The notes under the pieces are model-generated. The model saw only the letters and a list, made by a program, of their open reading frames with translations. It did no database searches and was not told the origin of the DNA. Positions 36,031 to 43,516 of a stretch of DNA of 64,000 nucleotides are shown here, one piece after another (the first letter of the stretch is position 1; every line of letters starts with the position of its first letter). The DNA lies in contig JAGYWI010000004.1 of the NCBI GenBank assembly GCA_018606805.1, positions 88,509 through 152,508 on the forward strand, given 5' to 3'. The position numbers and the translations under genes are program-made. The stretch is from Candidatus Magnetomicrobium cryptolimnococcus. Its GTDB lineage: Bacteria; Nitrospirota; Thermodesulfovibrionia; Thermodesulfovibrionales; Magnetobacteriaceae.

Positions 36031-36804
36031 ATGAATCCAATCCAAATGTATAAGGAATTGCCAAAAACAAATTGTGGGCAGTGCGGCCATAGCACATGTA
36101 TGGCATTTGCTGTTGCTGTAAATAAGGGTGATGACCGTGTACAAGCCTGTCCATACATTAGCAGTGAAAAGGCTGAAGCTCTTGGCAAACTGGTAAAGAT
36201 TGTTGATTGGAGAGAAAACATTATAAAGCAGCTAATAGAAGACATTAAAAATATTGATATTTGTAAAATGGCTGAAGATTTAGGGGCTATTATTAAAAAA
36301 AATAGAGCAATAGAGATAAGATGTATAGGCAGGGACTATATTATTTCTGAGGATAGACAGATTAGCGCTGATGGCAAGGTCTCTCCATGGGAGAAAATAC
36401 TGCTATTGTTATACATAAAAACGGGTGGTAGCGGTGTGCTTACTAATGAGTGGGTATCTTTTGCAGAGCTTAAAGGTGGAGGTGTAAAGGTAGAGGCAAT
36501 TATAAAAGAATGTGAAGCACCGCTTTCAGAGATGTTTTCTAAAAATGCTAAAGCAGCCGCAGGCGCTATTGAAAAGCTTGGTGCAAAACAGATAGATTTT
36601 CAAGCATCACAACATACGTGGATTTTTTACTTACTGCCCAAAATCCCTATTTTAATTCTCTATTGGCCAGCTAATGACGAATTTCAAGCAAGCGTTAAAC
36701 TCCTTTTTGATAGAACTGCTGATCGTTTCCTTGATGTTGAATCAATTGTATTTCTTTGCGAAAATTTTACTGATGTTATCGAGCGTGCTTGTCTGTTGTA
36801 TTAA
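36031..36804 (+). CDS. 4Fe-4S motif plus DUF3786 protein
   Basis: From ATG 36031 the product has 257 residues. Residues 1-45 hold PKTNCGQCGHSTCMAF and a fourth Cys (VQACPYI), the 4Fe-4S motif seen at the N-terminus of the corrinoid Fe-S protein large subunit AcsC. Residues 60-257 fit DUF3786, found in acetogens, methanogens and sulfate reducers; its role is not established. The motif similarity to AcsC (PKTNCKKCGFPTC at 47.9-49.2 kb) suggests work with corrinoid proteins, such as reductive activation or one-carbon transfer. This is inference. The start was set after the secG hairpin; a GAGGAA lies about 12 bases upstream. Confidence 0.78.
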   Translation: MNPIQMYKELPKTNCGQCGHSTCMAFAVAVNKGDDRVQACPYISSEKAEALGKLVKIVDWRENIIKQLIEDIKNIDICKMAEDLGAIIKKNRAIEIRCIGRDYIISEDRQISADGKVSPWEKILLLLYIKTGGSGVLTNEWVSFAELKGGGVKVEAIIKECEAPLSEMFSKNAKAAAGAIEKLGAKQIDFQASQHTWIFYLLPKIPILILYWPANDEFQASVKLLFDRTADRFLDVESIVFLCENFTDVIERACLLY

Positions 36805-36830
36805 ATATATGTTAAATAAAAAGGATAGAA

Positions 36831-36851
36831 GGGGGAGAGTTTTTCTCCCCC
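36831..36851 (+). terminator. GC-rich hairpin after the DUF3786 gene
   Basis: GGGGGAGA (36831-36838) pairs perfectly with TCTCCCCC (36844-36851) around a five-base loop. It has no clear U-run after it. It marks the left boundary of the transposase remnant. Confidence 0.5.
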
Positions 36852-37403
36852 TCTGCACATTATCGCTATCTACACGAAAAAGATATTATTCCTATTATCC
36901 CTCTTTCTGCAAACAACAAACACAACACCTTTAGTCAACTTCCAGATAATCCTAACACTTTACTTGATTCCGATGGTACTCCTCTATGCTCAGCTGGCGC
37001 TAAAATGCGACACCACCAATACAACACACAACGACAACTTCACGTATTCTGTTGTCCGGTTAAACGCAATACCCATCGAAACGGTAAGTCTACTTACGTT
37101 GCTCATATAGATGAATGTCCACAACACCAAGACTACTGTCTTGATAGCACACTTGGTCCTCTTATTCACGCAGACAATGACCTCAGACTCTTCCACCTAT
37201 ACCGCGCAACAGCAAACAATTCAAAACCCCTTATGAATCTGCGCAGCGCTAACAAACGCCTTAACTCCGTTACTGACAGCTATCATATTGATAGGTCTTG
37301 TCGAAATGTTTTTTATGGTTTAATACGCTTAACTTTAGTCAGTATTGCCCAACATGCCATTATTCGATATGCTGCTTCACCTATTAATATAAAATCAAGA
37401 TAA
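36852..37403 (+). pseudogene. Transposase remnant, C-terminal part (DDE type)
   Basis: The open frame has no proper start and begins SAHYRYLHEKDIIPIIPL, matching the middle of DDE transposases of the IS1182/IS5-like kind, where D-S-A-H-D...YLHE..I.PII.LN is conserved; the leading Asp is lost. Downstream come a Cys-rich part (HVFCCPVKR, CPQHQDYC), then NLRSANKRLNSVTDSYHID and RNVFYGLIRLTLVSIAQHAI, the usual transposase C-terminal helices. The N-terminal half is missing and no inverted ends were found, so it is dead. It lies beside the repeat cluster at 37.5-37.7 kb. Confidence 0.75.
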
Positions 37404-37528
37404 AAGGTATCACCTTTTATATAAACCTCTTTTTTGTCTAAAACCGGCCGTATAACATAAATATAAATACCTGAGCATAATCATTCTCATACTAACATTC
37501 GCTGTTTTCAAGACCTATTTGACTTAAA

Positions 37529-37670
37529 ATCTTGGTAGTCCTGAATGGGTAGTGGTCATATAATATTTATACATGTCTGTCATTGCGAGCGCAGCGAAGG
37601 TGCGTAGGCGCACTCCCGTAAGGTGCGTAGGCGCACTCCCGTAAGGTGCGTAGGCGCACTCCCGTAAGTG
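37529..37670 (+). repeat. Three 23-bp tandem hairpin units plus conserved flank (right copy)
   Basis: Reverse complement of the block at 18832-18972. The flank TTGGTAGTCCTGAAT starts at about 37532, followed by TGTCATTGCGAGCGCAGCGA and three identical adjacent 23-bp units at 37599-37621, 37622-37644 and 37645-37667. The two blocks differ by a three-base indel and a few substitutions. They bracket 18.6 kb in inverted orientation. Confidence 0.88.
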
Positions 37671-37684
37671 GTGGGGGGGAAGAA

Positions 37685-37740
37685 CAGGGAGGTGTGCTGC
37701 CGCACACCTTTTTCTCGAAAAGGGTTTTCCCCCGCTCTTC
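37685..37740 (+). repeat. Second dispersed repeat module
   Basis: CAGGGAGGTGTGCTGCCGCAC, in two pieces, followed by AAAAGGGTTTTCCCCCGCTCTT. The same module with few changes lies at 51995-52048, and part of it, reversed, at 6485-6520. Like the other repeats it sits just past the end of an operon. Confidence 0.8.
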
Positions 37741-37747
37741 TATTTTT

Positions 37748-38350
37748 TTATCTTTTTTTTAAGATAAGTATTTCTTTAGCCTTTTCAATAGATTTTAACT
37801 TAATATCATCATGAAGGCTTCTACCAAAACTATCCATCGTAACAATAGCAGGAAACTCCATCACTTGCATCTTCCACATTGCATCAGCTGCACCAAACTC
37901 CTCATATTTCCAAACATCCTCAACCGCAACCACCTTATTTGCTAGATAAACGGCAGCCCCGCTAATTGTATGCAAATAAACACAGCCATAGTCTTTCAAC
38001 GCCTCTTTTGTCCTTTCACCCATACCACCTTTCCCAATAATAGCCCGCACATGGTAGTCCCTAATCAAACACCACTCATACATATCAAGCCTCATACTGG
38101 TAGTAGGCCCACATGCTAAAAGCTCAAAAGAAGCCTTCTCACTACCACCGTCAATCACACGAATGACAGGTCCACAATGGTATATTATCCCACCATCAAG
38201 CGTAAATGGTATATCTAAACCACCACCCGATTCAAATATCAACTTATGTATCTTATCCCTGCCAGTGAATATATACCCTGAAATAAGCACCGTATCACCA
38301 ACGTGCAGTGAGCGTACATCTTCTTCTTTTAATGGAGTCTGTAAATACAT
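37748..38350 (-). CDS. Class I fumarase/tartrate dehydratase beta-type subunit
   Basis: A 200-residue protein matching the C-terminal (beta) domain of oxygen-sensitive class I hydro-lyases. Family features are LHVGDTVLISGYIFTGRDKIHK, IIYHCGPVI, GPTTSMRLDMYE and AIIGKGGMGERTKEA. The alpha subunit, which binds the 4Fe-4S cluster, is not encoded next to it. It is the last gene of the acs-cooS-Nuo operon, seven bases after the NuoG-like gene, so it is co-transcribed with the Wood-Ljungdahl genes. A fumarase role needs a separate alpha gene elsewhere; the beta subunit may have been kept here alone. Confidence 0.88.
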   Translation of the reverse strand: MYLQTPLKEEDVRSLHVGDTVLISGYIFTGRDKIHKLIFESGGGLDIPFTLDGGIIYHCGPVIRVIDGGSEKASFELLACGPTTSMRLDMYEWCLIRDYHVRAIIGKGGMGERTKEALKDYGCVYLHTISGAAVYLANKVVAVEDVWKYEEFGAADAMWKMQVMEFPAIVTMDSFGRSLHDDIKLKSIEKAKEILILKKR

Positions 38351-38357
38351 TCTTTAT

Positions 38358-40361
38358 CTATGCTACCTGTATGTTTTTCATATTTTCAACTAACCACGCC
38401 AAGCGAGAGCCGTTCACTATACAGCTATTCATACTAATAAACATATCAAACCCCGGCACTTCAATCCCCTCACGCCCATTAAATGGCTTGATTGTTGGAT
38501 TAAAGGTAACGGCTGCTAATTTTTCAACATCCTGTCTTGATGGTGTCTCTATATCAACCCCCAAAGCCTTAGCAAGGGCTATGAAGACTTCCATATTAGT
38601 TTTAGCCTCTCCGGGCTGTTCAACTGCGGCGGTTTTCTCTCTTAAGCGTCCAAGATAATCAACAATGCTGCCTCCACACTCAAGCGGTGCACAGACAGGT
38701 AAAACCAAATCCGCCTCCGCTGCAATAGCAGTCATGTACGCACTTTGTACGGCAAGAAACTCTACATTAGGACGAACATTTAGCGGCAGCCCTCCAATAG
38801 CATAGATAGTAGACACTGCTCCAGCTGCGGTCATTTCTTTATAAGATTTCCCGCTATCTTTTAGACCCATCAAAAGAACACCTTTAGCGTTTGCCTCCAT
38901 CGGCATTGCAACAACACTACCCTTTATAAATGCAATGTTTTGAGCAGCTTCATAAAACTTTGGTGCTGTTATTATCATAGGATTAGCTGCTTCTTTAAAT
39001 AACTTATCAACCTTTTCATCATTTTCCGTAACATTTGCACCACTTAAGTCCATCCCCTCGTGTGGTCCAACGCCGCCATCCGCCATAGCCTTAGCAATAG
39101 CCTTCAGCACCTCTGCCTCGTCCCCTTCTATTGCAATATCGGCAATACTTGAAAGCTTAGATGCCTTATTATTTATAACAACCAGCTTAGCCTTCCTGTC
39201 AACCTTCTTCCGAATAATAGCATCAAGTGCTGGTAAAAACCGCATCCACTGGTCCGGATAAAGCCCTACAAGCACTATCAAGTCGGCACTATCAATATCT
39301 ACCTGCCCACCTATCAAAGAAGCCTCATCACCATAGATACCAACCGTTGTTGCCAGATTAGCTATATTTGCCTTTTGTACAAGCGCTTTTAAGGTAAGAG
39401 CATCCTCATTAGTAATACCAGCAGTGGTTATGACCCCTGAATTGGTTTCACGAATCCTACTTGCAAGGATATTAAGGGCATCATCCCAAGTTGTTGGCTC
39501 AAGCTTACCGTTAACCTTTTTAAGCGGTTCAAGCACCCGCAGATCACTGCGTAGACTATCATGCCCATATCTGCCAAGTGCGCATATGTACGCCTCCGCT
39601 TTACCTTTCTCAGCACCAGCTCTAACCTTGACTATATCCCCTTTAAACGTGCTAACCCCAACCTCACATGCACAGCCACAAGACATACATACACTGTTTG
39701 TTTGCGTAAACTCCCACTCACGCCCCCTACGCCACCTATCAGCCTCAACAAGTGCGTTCACCGGACAGGCATCCACACAAGAGCCGCAAAACGTACATCC
39801 ACCATCTTGCAAGGGCTTATCACCAGCAGTTGACACCTTAGAGCCAACCCCCCTTCCTGCAAAATCAAGCACTGCCGTTCCCTGCTCCTTACAAACCCGC
39901 ACACAACGGCCACACAACACACAATAGTCCGGGTCCCTTTTTATAAACGGATTAGCCTCATCAACCGGAAAATTAAATGATTTTTTATTGTATGTTGTCT
40001 CTTTAATTCCACAATCATAGGCGTATTTTTGTAAACTACAGCGTCCAGCCTTCGTACAGGTCATACAATCCAGCGGGTGCATCGAGATTAACATATCAAC
40101 AACAAACCTTCTGAGGTCTTTAACCCGTTCTGATTCAGTATCAATGACCATGCCCTTCTTGGTACGCATGATACACGCCGTCATAGTCTTACCGTCCACT
40201 TCAACAAAACACATCCGGCATGCCCCAATCCCCTTCATGCCCTTTAAATAGCACAGATTAGGTATATGCACCCCAACGGACTCGGCAGCATCTATCAGGT
40301 TAATGCCAGCAGGGACTTCATAGTCTTTTCCGTTTATTTTAATGTTTACAAGTTCTGACAT
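38358..40361 (-). CDS. NuoG-like iron-sulfur subunit without catalytic cofactor site
   Basis: A 667-residue protein with, in order: a 2Fe-2S domain (residues 1-80; NLCYLKGMKGIGACRMC), the His/Cys cluster motif HPLDCMTCTKAGRCSLQ, two 4Fe-4S motifs (CVLCGRCVRVCKEQ and CTFCGSCVDACPVNAL), the Fe4S4 domain CMSCGCACEV, and a shortened molybdopterin-oxidoreductase-like body. The Cys or selenocysteine that binds molybdenum in formate dehydrogenases is not present (the equivalent stretch reads VGIYGDEASLIG), and no hydrogenase H-cluster motifs occur. It is therefore an electron carrier like NuoG, in a soluble complex with the NuoE/F-like genes upstream. A strong AAGGAGG precedes the ATG. Confidence 0.85.
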   Translation of the reverse strand: MSELVNIKINGKDYEVPAGINLIDAAESVGVHIPNLCYLKGMKGIGACRMCFVEVDGKTMTACIMRTKKGMVIDTESERVKDLRRFVVDMLISMHPLDCMTCTKAGRCSLQKYAYDCGIKETTYNKKSFNFPVDEANPFIKRDPDYCVLCGRCVRVCKEQGTAVLDFAGRGVGSKVSTAGDKPLQDGGCTFCGSCVDACPVNALVEADRWRRGREWEFTQTNSVCMSCGCACEVGVSTFKGDIVKVRAGAEKGKAEAYICALGRYGHDSLRSDLRVLEPLKKVNGKLEPTTWDDALNILASRIRETNSGVITTAGITNEDALTLKALVQKANIANLATTVGIYGDEASLIGGQVDIDSADLIVLVGLYPDQWMRFLPALDAIIRKKVDRKAKLVVINNKASKLSSIADIAIEGDEAEVLKAIAKAMADGGVGPHEGMDLSGANVTENDEKVDKLFKEAANPMIITAPKFYEAAQNIAFIKGSVVAMPMEANAKGVLLMGLKDSGKSYKEMTAAGAVSTIYAIGGLPLNVRPNVEFLAVQSAYMTAIAAEADLVLPVCAPLECGGSIVDYLGRLREKTAAVEQPGEAKTNMEVFIALAKALGVDIETPSRQDVEKLAAVTFNPTIKPFNGREGIEVPGFDMFISMNSCIVNGSRLAWLVENMKNIQVA

Positions 40362-40413
40362 CTATATGCCTCCTTCAACAACTATAAATTTCCATAAAGT
40401 ATACATATCTAAA

Positions 40414-41019
40414 TTATAAAGACCGACTACAAGCCGCAGGGGCATTCACATCGGCTACTTCAATAGCATTATAAAGACACACCTTCAGACAATCACCACA
40501 GCGCGTACACCTTTTATTAACTATCTCATAGGCACCAAACCCCGACATATAGGCAACCTTCTTTTCCCCAAGCACGGCATAACTTTTACATACCTGGCGA
40601 CACTCATCGCACATAACACACTTATCCTCTATCACCCGGTATACGTAAAGCGCCGTACACTGCCTGTCAGGACATAGCCCCGCTACATGGGCATTATAAA
40701 CATCCATGGCATTTGCTATAGTGTCCATAATAAATTTAGCCGTATCCTTACCCTTTTTGCACATTGATGTTGCAAACATTAAAGGAGCTATCTTCTTAAT
40801 AGACTCTATGTCCCTATCAGTAGCAAAGCCCTTAACCATCTTTTCAAACAAAGTTCTCAACTCATAACTAGCCATAGGACAGGGCATACACCGTGCGCAC
40901 ATAGGCCCGGCTATGAATTCATTTAAAAAGTGTATGGCCTTTTGTATAACACACTTAAAGCCCTCTGTTTCACCAGCGATGGTTTTCATATCCTTTTCTT
41001 TAACATCCACATCTGCCAT
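40414..41019 (-). CDS. Iron-sulfur protein of the NADH-oxidising module
   Basis: From ATG 41019, chosen because GGAGG lies upstream, the protein has 201 residues. The N-terminal part has FIAGPMCARCMPCPMASYELRTLFEKMVKG, which resembles the CGxCxPCRxG 4Fe-4S domain at the end of NuoF, though the fourth Cys is further on (MCKKGKD). Two ferredoxin motifs follow: CVMCDECRQVCKSYAV and CTRCGDCLKVCLYNAI. I do not recognise a named family. Located between the NuoF-like and NuoG-like genes, it is probably an extra electron-transfer subunit, possibly the exit point to ferredoxin. Confidence 0.75.
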   Translation of the reverse strand: MADVDVKEKDMKTIAGETEGFKCVIQKAIHFLNEFIAGPMCARCMPCPMASYELRTLFEKMVKGFATDRDIESIKKIAPLMFATSMCKKGKDTAKFIMDTIANAMDVYNAHVAGLCPDRQCTALYVYRVIEDKCVMCDECRQVCKSYAVLGEKKVAYMSGFGAYEIVNKRCTRCGDCLKVCLYNAIEVADVNAPAACSRSL

Positions 41020-41037
41020 TACACTATCCTCCATCTC

Positions 41038-42933
41038 TTACTTAGAAGAAGCCGCAGCTCTGGCCATCCTGTCCTTGCCCTTGCTAATCTGCACGGCGCC
41101 TATTGGACATGCCAGATAACAAGCCCTGCAACCAGTACACAGGTCTTGGTCTATAAAGAAAGACCGCCTCGTCTCCTTAACTGCCTTAAAGGCACAGGCC
41201 TGTTTACACAATCCACATAAAAAGCACTGTTCATTATCTATCGTATAACTGCCAAGCCCACTGCAAACCTTAGCCCGACAGAACTTATCATAAATGTGCT
41301 CCTCGTACTCCTGCCTGAAATATTTTATAGTGGAAAGCACAGGATTAGGCGCACTTTGCCCAAGACCACACAGGGATGCCTTTTGCACCTTACGGCACAA
41401 ATCTTCCAACTTTTCCAAATCCCCATGTTCACCCTTACCGGCGGTTATCTCTTCCAAAATGTCCAGCATTTGAGTAGTTCCGATACGGCATGGCGGGCAT
41501 TTACCACAGGATTCCTCCTTAGTAAACGATAAGAAAAACTTAGCAACATCCACCACACAGGTATCCTCATCCATAACAACCATACCGCCAGAACCCATCA
41601 TAGAGCCGACTTTTGTAAGTGAGTCAAAATCAACAGACAAATCCAAGTATTCTTCAGGCAGACAACCACCCGAAGGACCACCGGTTTGTATGGCCTTAAA
41701 CTTCTTCCCATCAAGTATGCCACCGCCAATGTCATAAACGATTTCCCGCAGCGTTATACCCATAGGCACTTCCACAAGCCCTGTGTTTTTGACCTTGCCT
41801 GTTAGAGCAAAGACCTTAGTACCCGGCGAAGTCGGCGTTCCTATGCTTTTAAACCAATCAGCCCCTTTTTCTATTATATGAGGCACACAGGCAAATGTTT
41901 CAATGTTATTTAAATTACTTGGATAGCCCCAAGCCCCGCCACCTTTTTCAGAAAGCCTTGGTGGCCTTGGACGTGGAAAACCCCTCTCACCCTCCAAAGA
42001 TGCAACCAGTGCCGTTGACTCACCACAGACAAAAGCCCCAGCACCTTCACGCACCGCTAAATGGAAAGAAAAGTCTTTACCAAGTATATTATTACCAAGT
42101 AACCCCATATCAACAGCCTGACCTATAGCATAACGCAGGTTTTTAACGGCAAGCGGGTACTCATGACGAACATAGACAAATCCGTACTGGGCAGATAGCG
42201 CATATGCACAAAGGAGCATCCCTTCGATAAGCCCATGGGGGTCTCCCTCCATAATAGACCTATCCATAAAAGCCCCTGGGTCTCCCTCATCCCCGTTAGC
42301 AATGACAAGCTTTATAGGTGATGGGTCATTTTTCGTGTGATGCCATTTCTTACCAGCCGGAAAACCAGCCCCTCCCCTACCCCTTAGATTTGCCTTATCC
42401 ACTTCGTTTAGGACATCATCAGGGGTCATCGTCTCTAACGCCTTCACTAAAGCAGTGTAACCACCCACTGCTATATATTGATTAATACTAAGCGGGTCTA
42501 TAAGACCATTATTGTGCAGGGCTATTCTTAATTGTTTCTTATAATAAGGCACTTGCTCCATAACTTCACAAGGCTCTTCCATTACAGAGCTTCTAAAAAG
42601 CAATCGCCTCATAGGAAAACCAGCCGATACTGTCGTATGTATAAGCTCTTTAGCATCCCCAGGCTGCACCTTTTGATAATAATACCCGTATGGCTCAACC
42701 AACATAACCGGCCCTTGCTGACAAAAGCCTTGACAACCGGTATGCACTACCTCAACATCCTCACCACTAGCCTTAGCTTCCTTTTCTATTTCATTAATAA
42801 GTTTCTTAGCACCAGTTGCTACACAGGCAGTACCACAACACACACGTACACGGGACACATCTTCTTTAAACGTTTCCTCTTTTAGCAAAAGCTGCAAATT
42901 CTTAAAATCATTAATACTCTTAAGCTTTCCCAT
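41038..42933 (-). CDS. NuoF/HydB-like NADH-binding flavoprotein
   Basis: The 631-residue product has a thioredoxin-like 2Fe-2S domain (VRVCCGTACVATG...CQGFCQQGP), an FMN/NADH domain (GRGGAGFPAGKKW, NGDEGDPGAFMDRSIMEGDPH), SLBB, the 4Fe-4S site ESCGKCPPCRIGT and two C-terminal ferredoxin motifs (CFLCGLCKQAC, CTGCRACYLACPIGA). This is the arrangement of HydB of electron-bifurcating hydrogenases and of related NADH-dependent complexes. It oxidises NADH (or reduces NAD+) in a soluble complex. ATG 42933 follows AAAGGAG and overlaps the NuoE-like gene by 14 bases; an upstream extension in the same frame lacks this support. Confidence 0.9.
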   Translation of the reverse strand: MGKLKSINDFKNLQLLLKEETFKEDVSRVRVCCGTACVATGAKKLINEIEKEAKASGEDVEVVHTGCQGFCQQGPVMLVEPYGYYYQKVQPGDAKELIHTTVSAGFPMRRLLFRSSVMEEPCEVMEQVPYYKKQLRIALHNNGLIDPLSINQYIAVGGYTALVKALETMTPDDVLNEVDKANLRGRGGAGFPAGKKWHHTKNDPSPIKLVIANGDEGDPGAFMDRSIMEGDPHGLIEGMLLCAYALSAQYGFVYVRHEYPLAVKNLRYAIGQAVDMGLLGNNILGKDFSFHLAVREGAGAFVCGESTALVASLEGERGFPRPRPPRLSEKGGGAWGYPSNLNNIETFACVPHIIEKGADWFKSIGTPTSPGTKVFALTGKVKNTGLVEVPMGITLREIVYDIGGGILDGKKFKAIQTGGPSGGCLPEEYLDLSVDFDSLTKVGSMMGSGGMVVMDEDTCVVDVAKFFLSFTKEESCGKCPPCRIGTTQMLDILEEITAGKGEHGDLEKLEDLCRKVQKASLCGLGQSAPNPVLSTIKYFRQEYEEHIYDKFCRAKVCSGLGSYTIDNEQCFLCGLCKQACAFKAVKETRRSFFIDQDLCTGCRACYLACPIGAVQISKGKDRMARAAASSK

Positions 42934-43462
42934 GTCCCCCATCTCCTTTACCATTGGACCCATCAGTTGCCACCCCTTCAACAGCATCTATCTCCTTGAT
43001 AAGCGCTTTAATCTTCTTAGGTCCAATCGCCCCGGTTACCTCATCATTGACCGTAACAACCGGAGCCAAACCACAACAGCCGACACACCCGACCGTCTCT
43101 AACGTCATCTTCCGGTCCTCTGTCGTTTCTCCCGCTTTTATGTGGAAATTGCCCTCCAGTGCATCAACCACTTTAGAAGCCCCTCTCACATGACATGCCG
43201 TCCCCGTACACACTCGGACAATCTTCTTACCACGCGGTTTGAAGTGAAACTGTTTATAAAAACTAGCAACACTGTATATTTCAGCCAATGAAAGCCCCAC
43301 AGTCTTAGCTAAACCTGCCAATGCCGCCTCCGGCAGATACCCTTCCTCTTCCTGTATCTTATGCAGAGTCGTTATAACAACGCCCTTTTTCTTTTCATAA
43401 GCACTTAAAATGCCACTTATTTCACCCATCAACTCATCTATCAAAACATCAGAAAGTTCCAT
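42920..43462 (-). CDS. NuoE/HydC-like 2Fe-2S subunit
   Basis: A 180-residue thioredoxin-like ferredoxin. It has the family helix LHKIQEEEGYLPEAALAGLAK, SLAEIYSVASFYKQFHF and the four 2Fe-2S ligands in CTGTACHVRG and CVGCCGLAP. It is the partner of the NuoF-like flavoprotein that follows with a 14-base overlap. ATG 43462 was chosen because GGAGG lies five bases upstream; earlier in-frame GTG/ATG codons fall upstream of that site. It starts 54 bases after cooS in the same operon. Confidence 0.92.
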   Translation of the reverse strand: MELSDVLIDELMGEISGILSAYEKKKGVVITTLHKIQEEEGYLPEAALAGLAKTVGLSLAEIYSVASFYKQFHFKPRGKKIVRVCTGTACHVRGASKVVDALEGNFHIKAGETTEDRKMTLETVGCVGCCGLAPVVTVNDEVTGAIGPKKIKALIKEIDAVEGVATDGSNGKGDGGHGKA

Positions 43463-43516
43463 TAAGACCTCCAACATCACCTACTGTTTTTCTGATTATC
43501 AAGCCCCAGTTGGTCA

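Noticed and set aside
36674..36934. Small plus-strand frame across the end of the DUF3786 gene
   Set aside because: It overlaps two better-supported frames (DUF3786 and the transposase remnant) and runs through the hairpin.
38358..40361. Formate dehydrogenase alpha subunit
   Set aside because: The Fe4S4 and body domains are similar, but there is no Cys or in-frame UGA at the molybdenum-binding position and the protein is too short (667 residues).
38358..40361. Iron-only hydrogenase HydA
   Set aside because: The N-terminal cluster domains fit, but none of the H-cluster motifs is present in the body.
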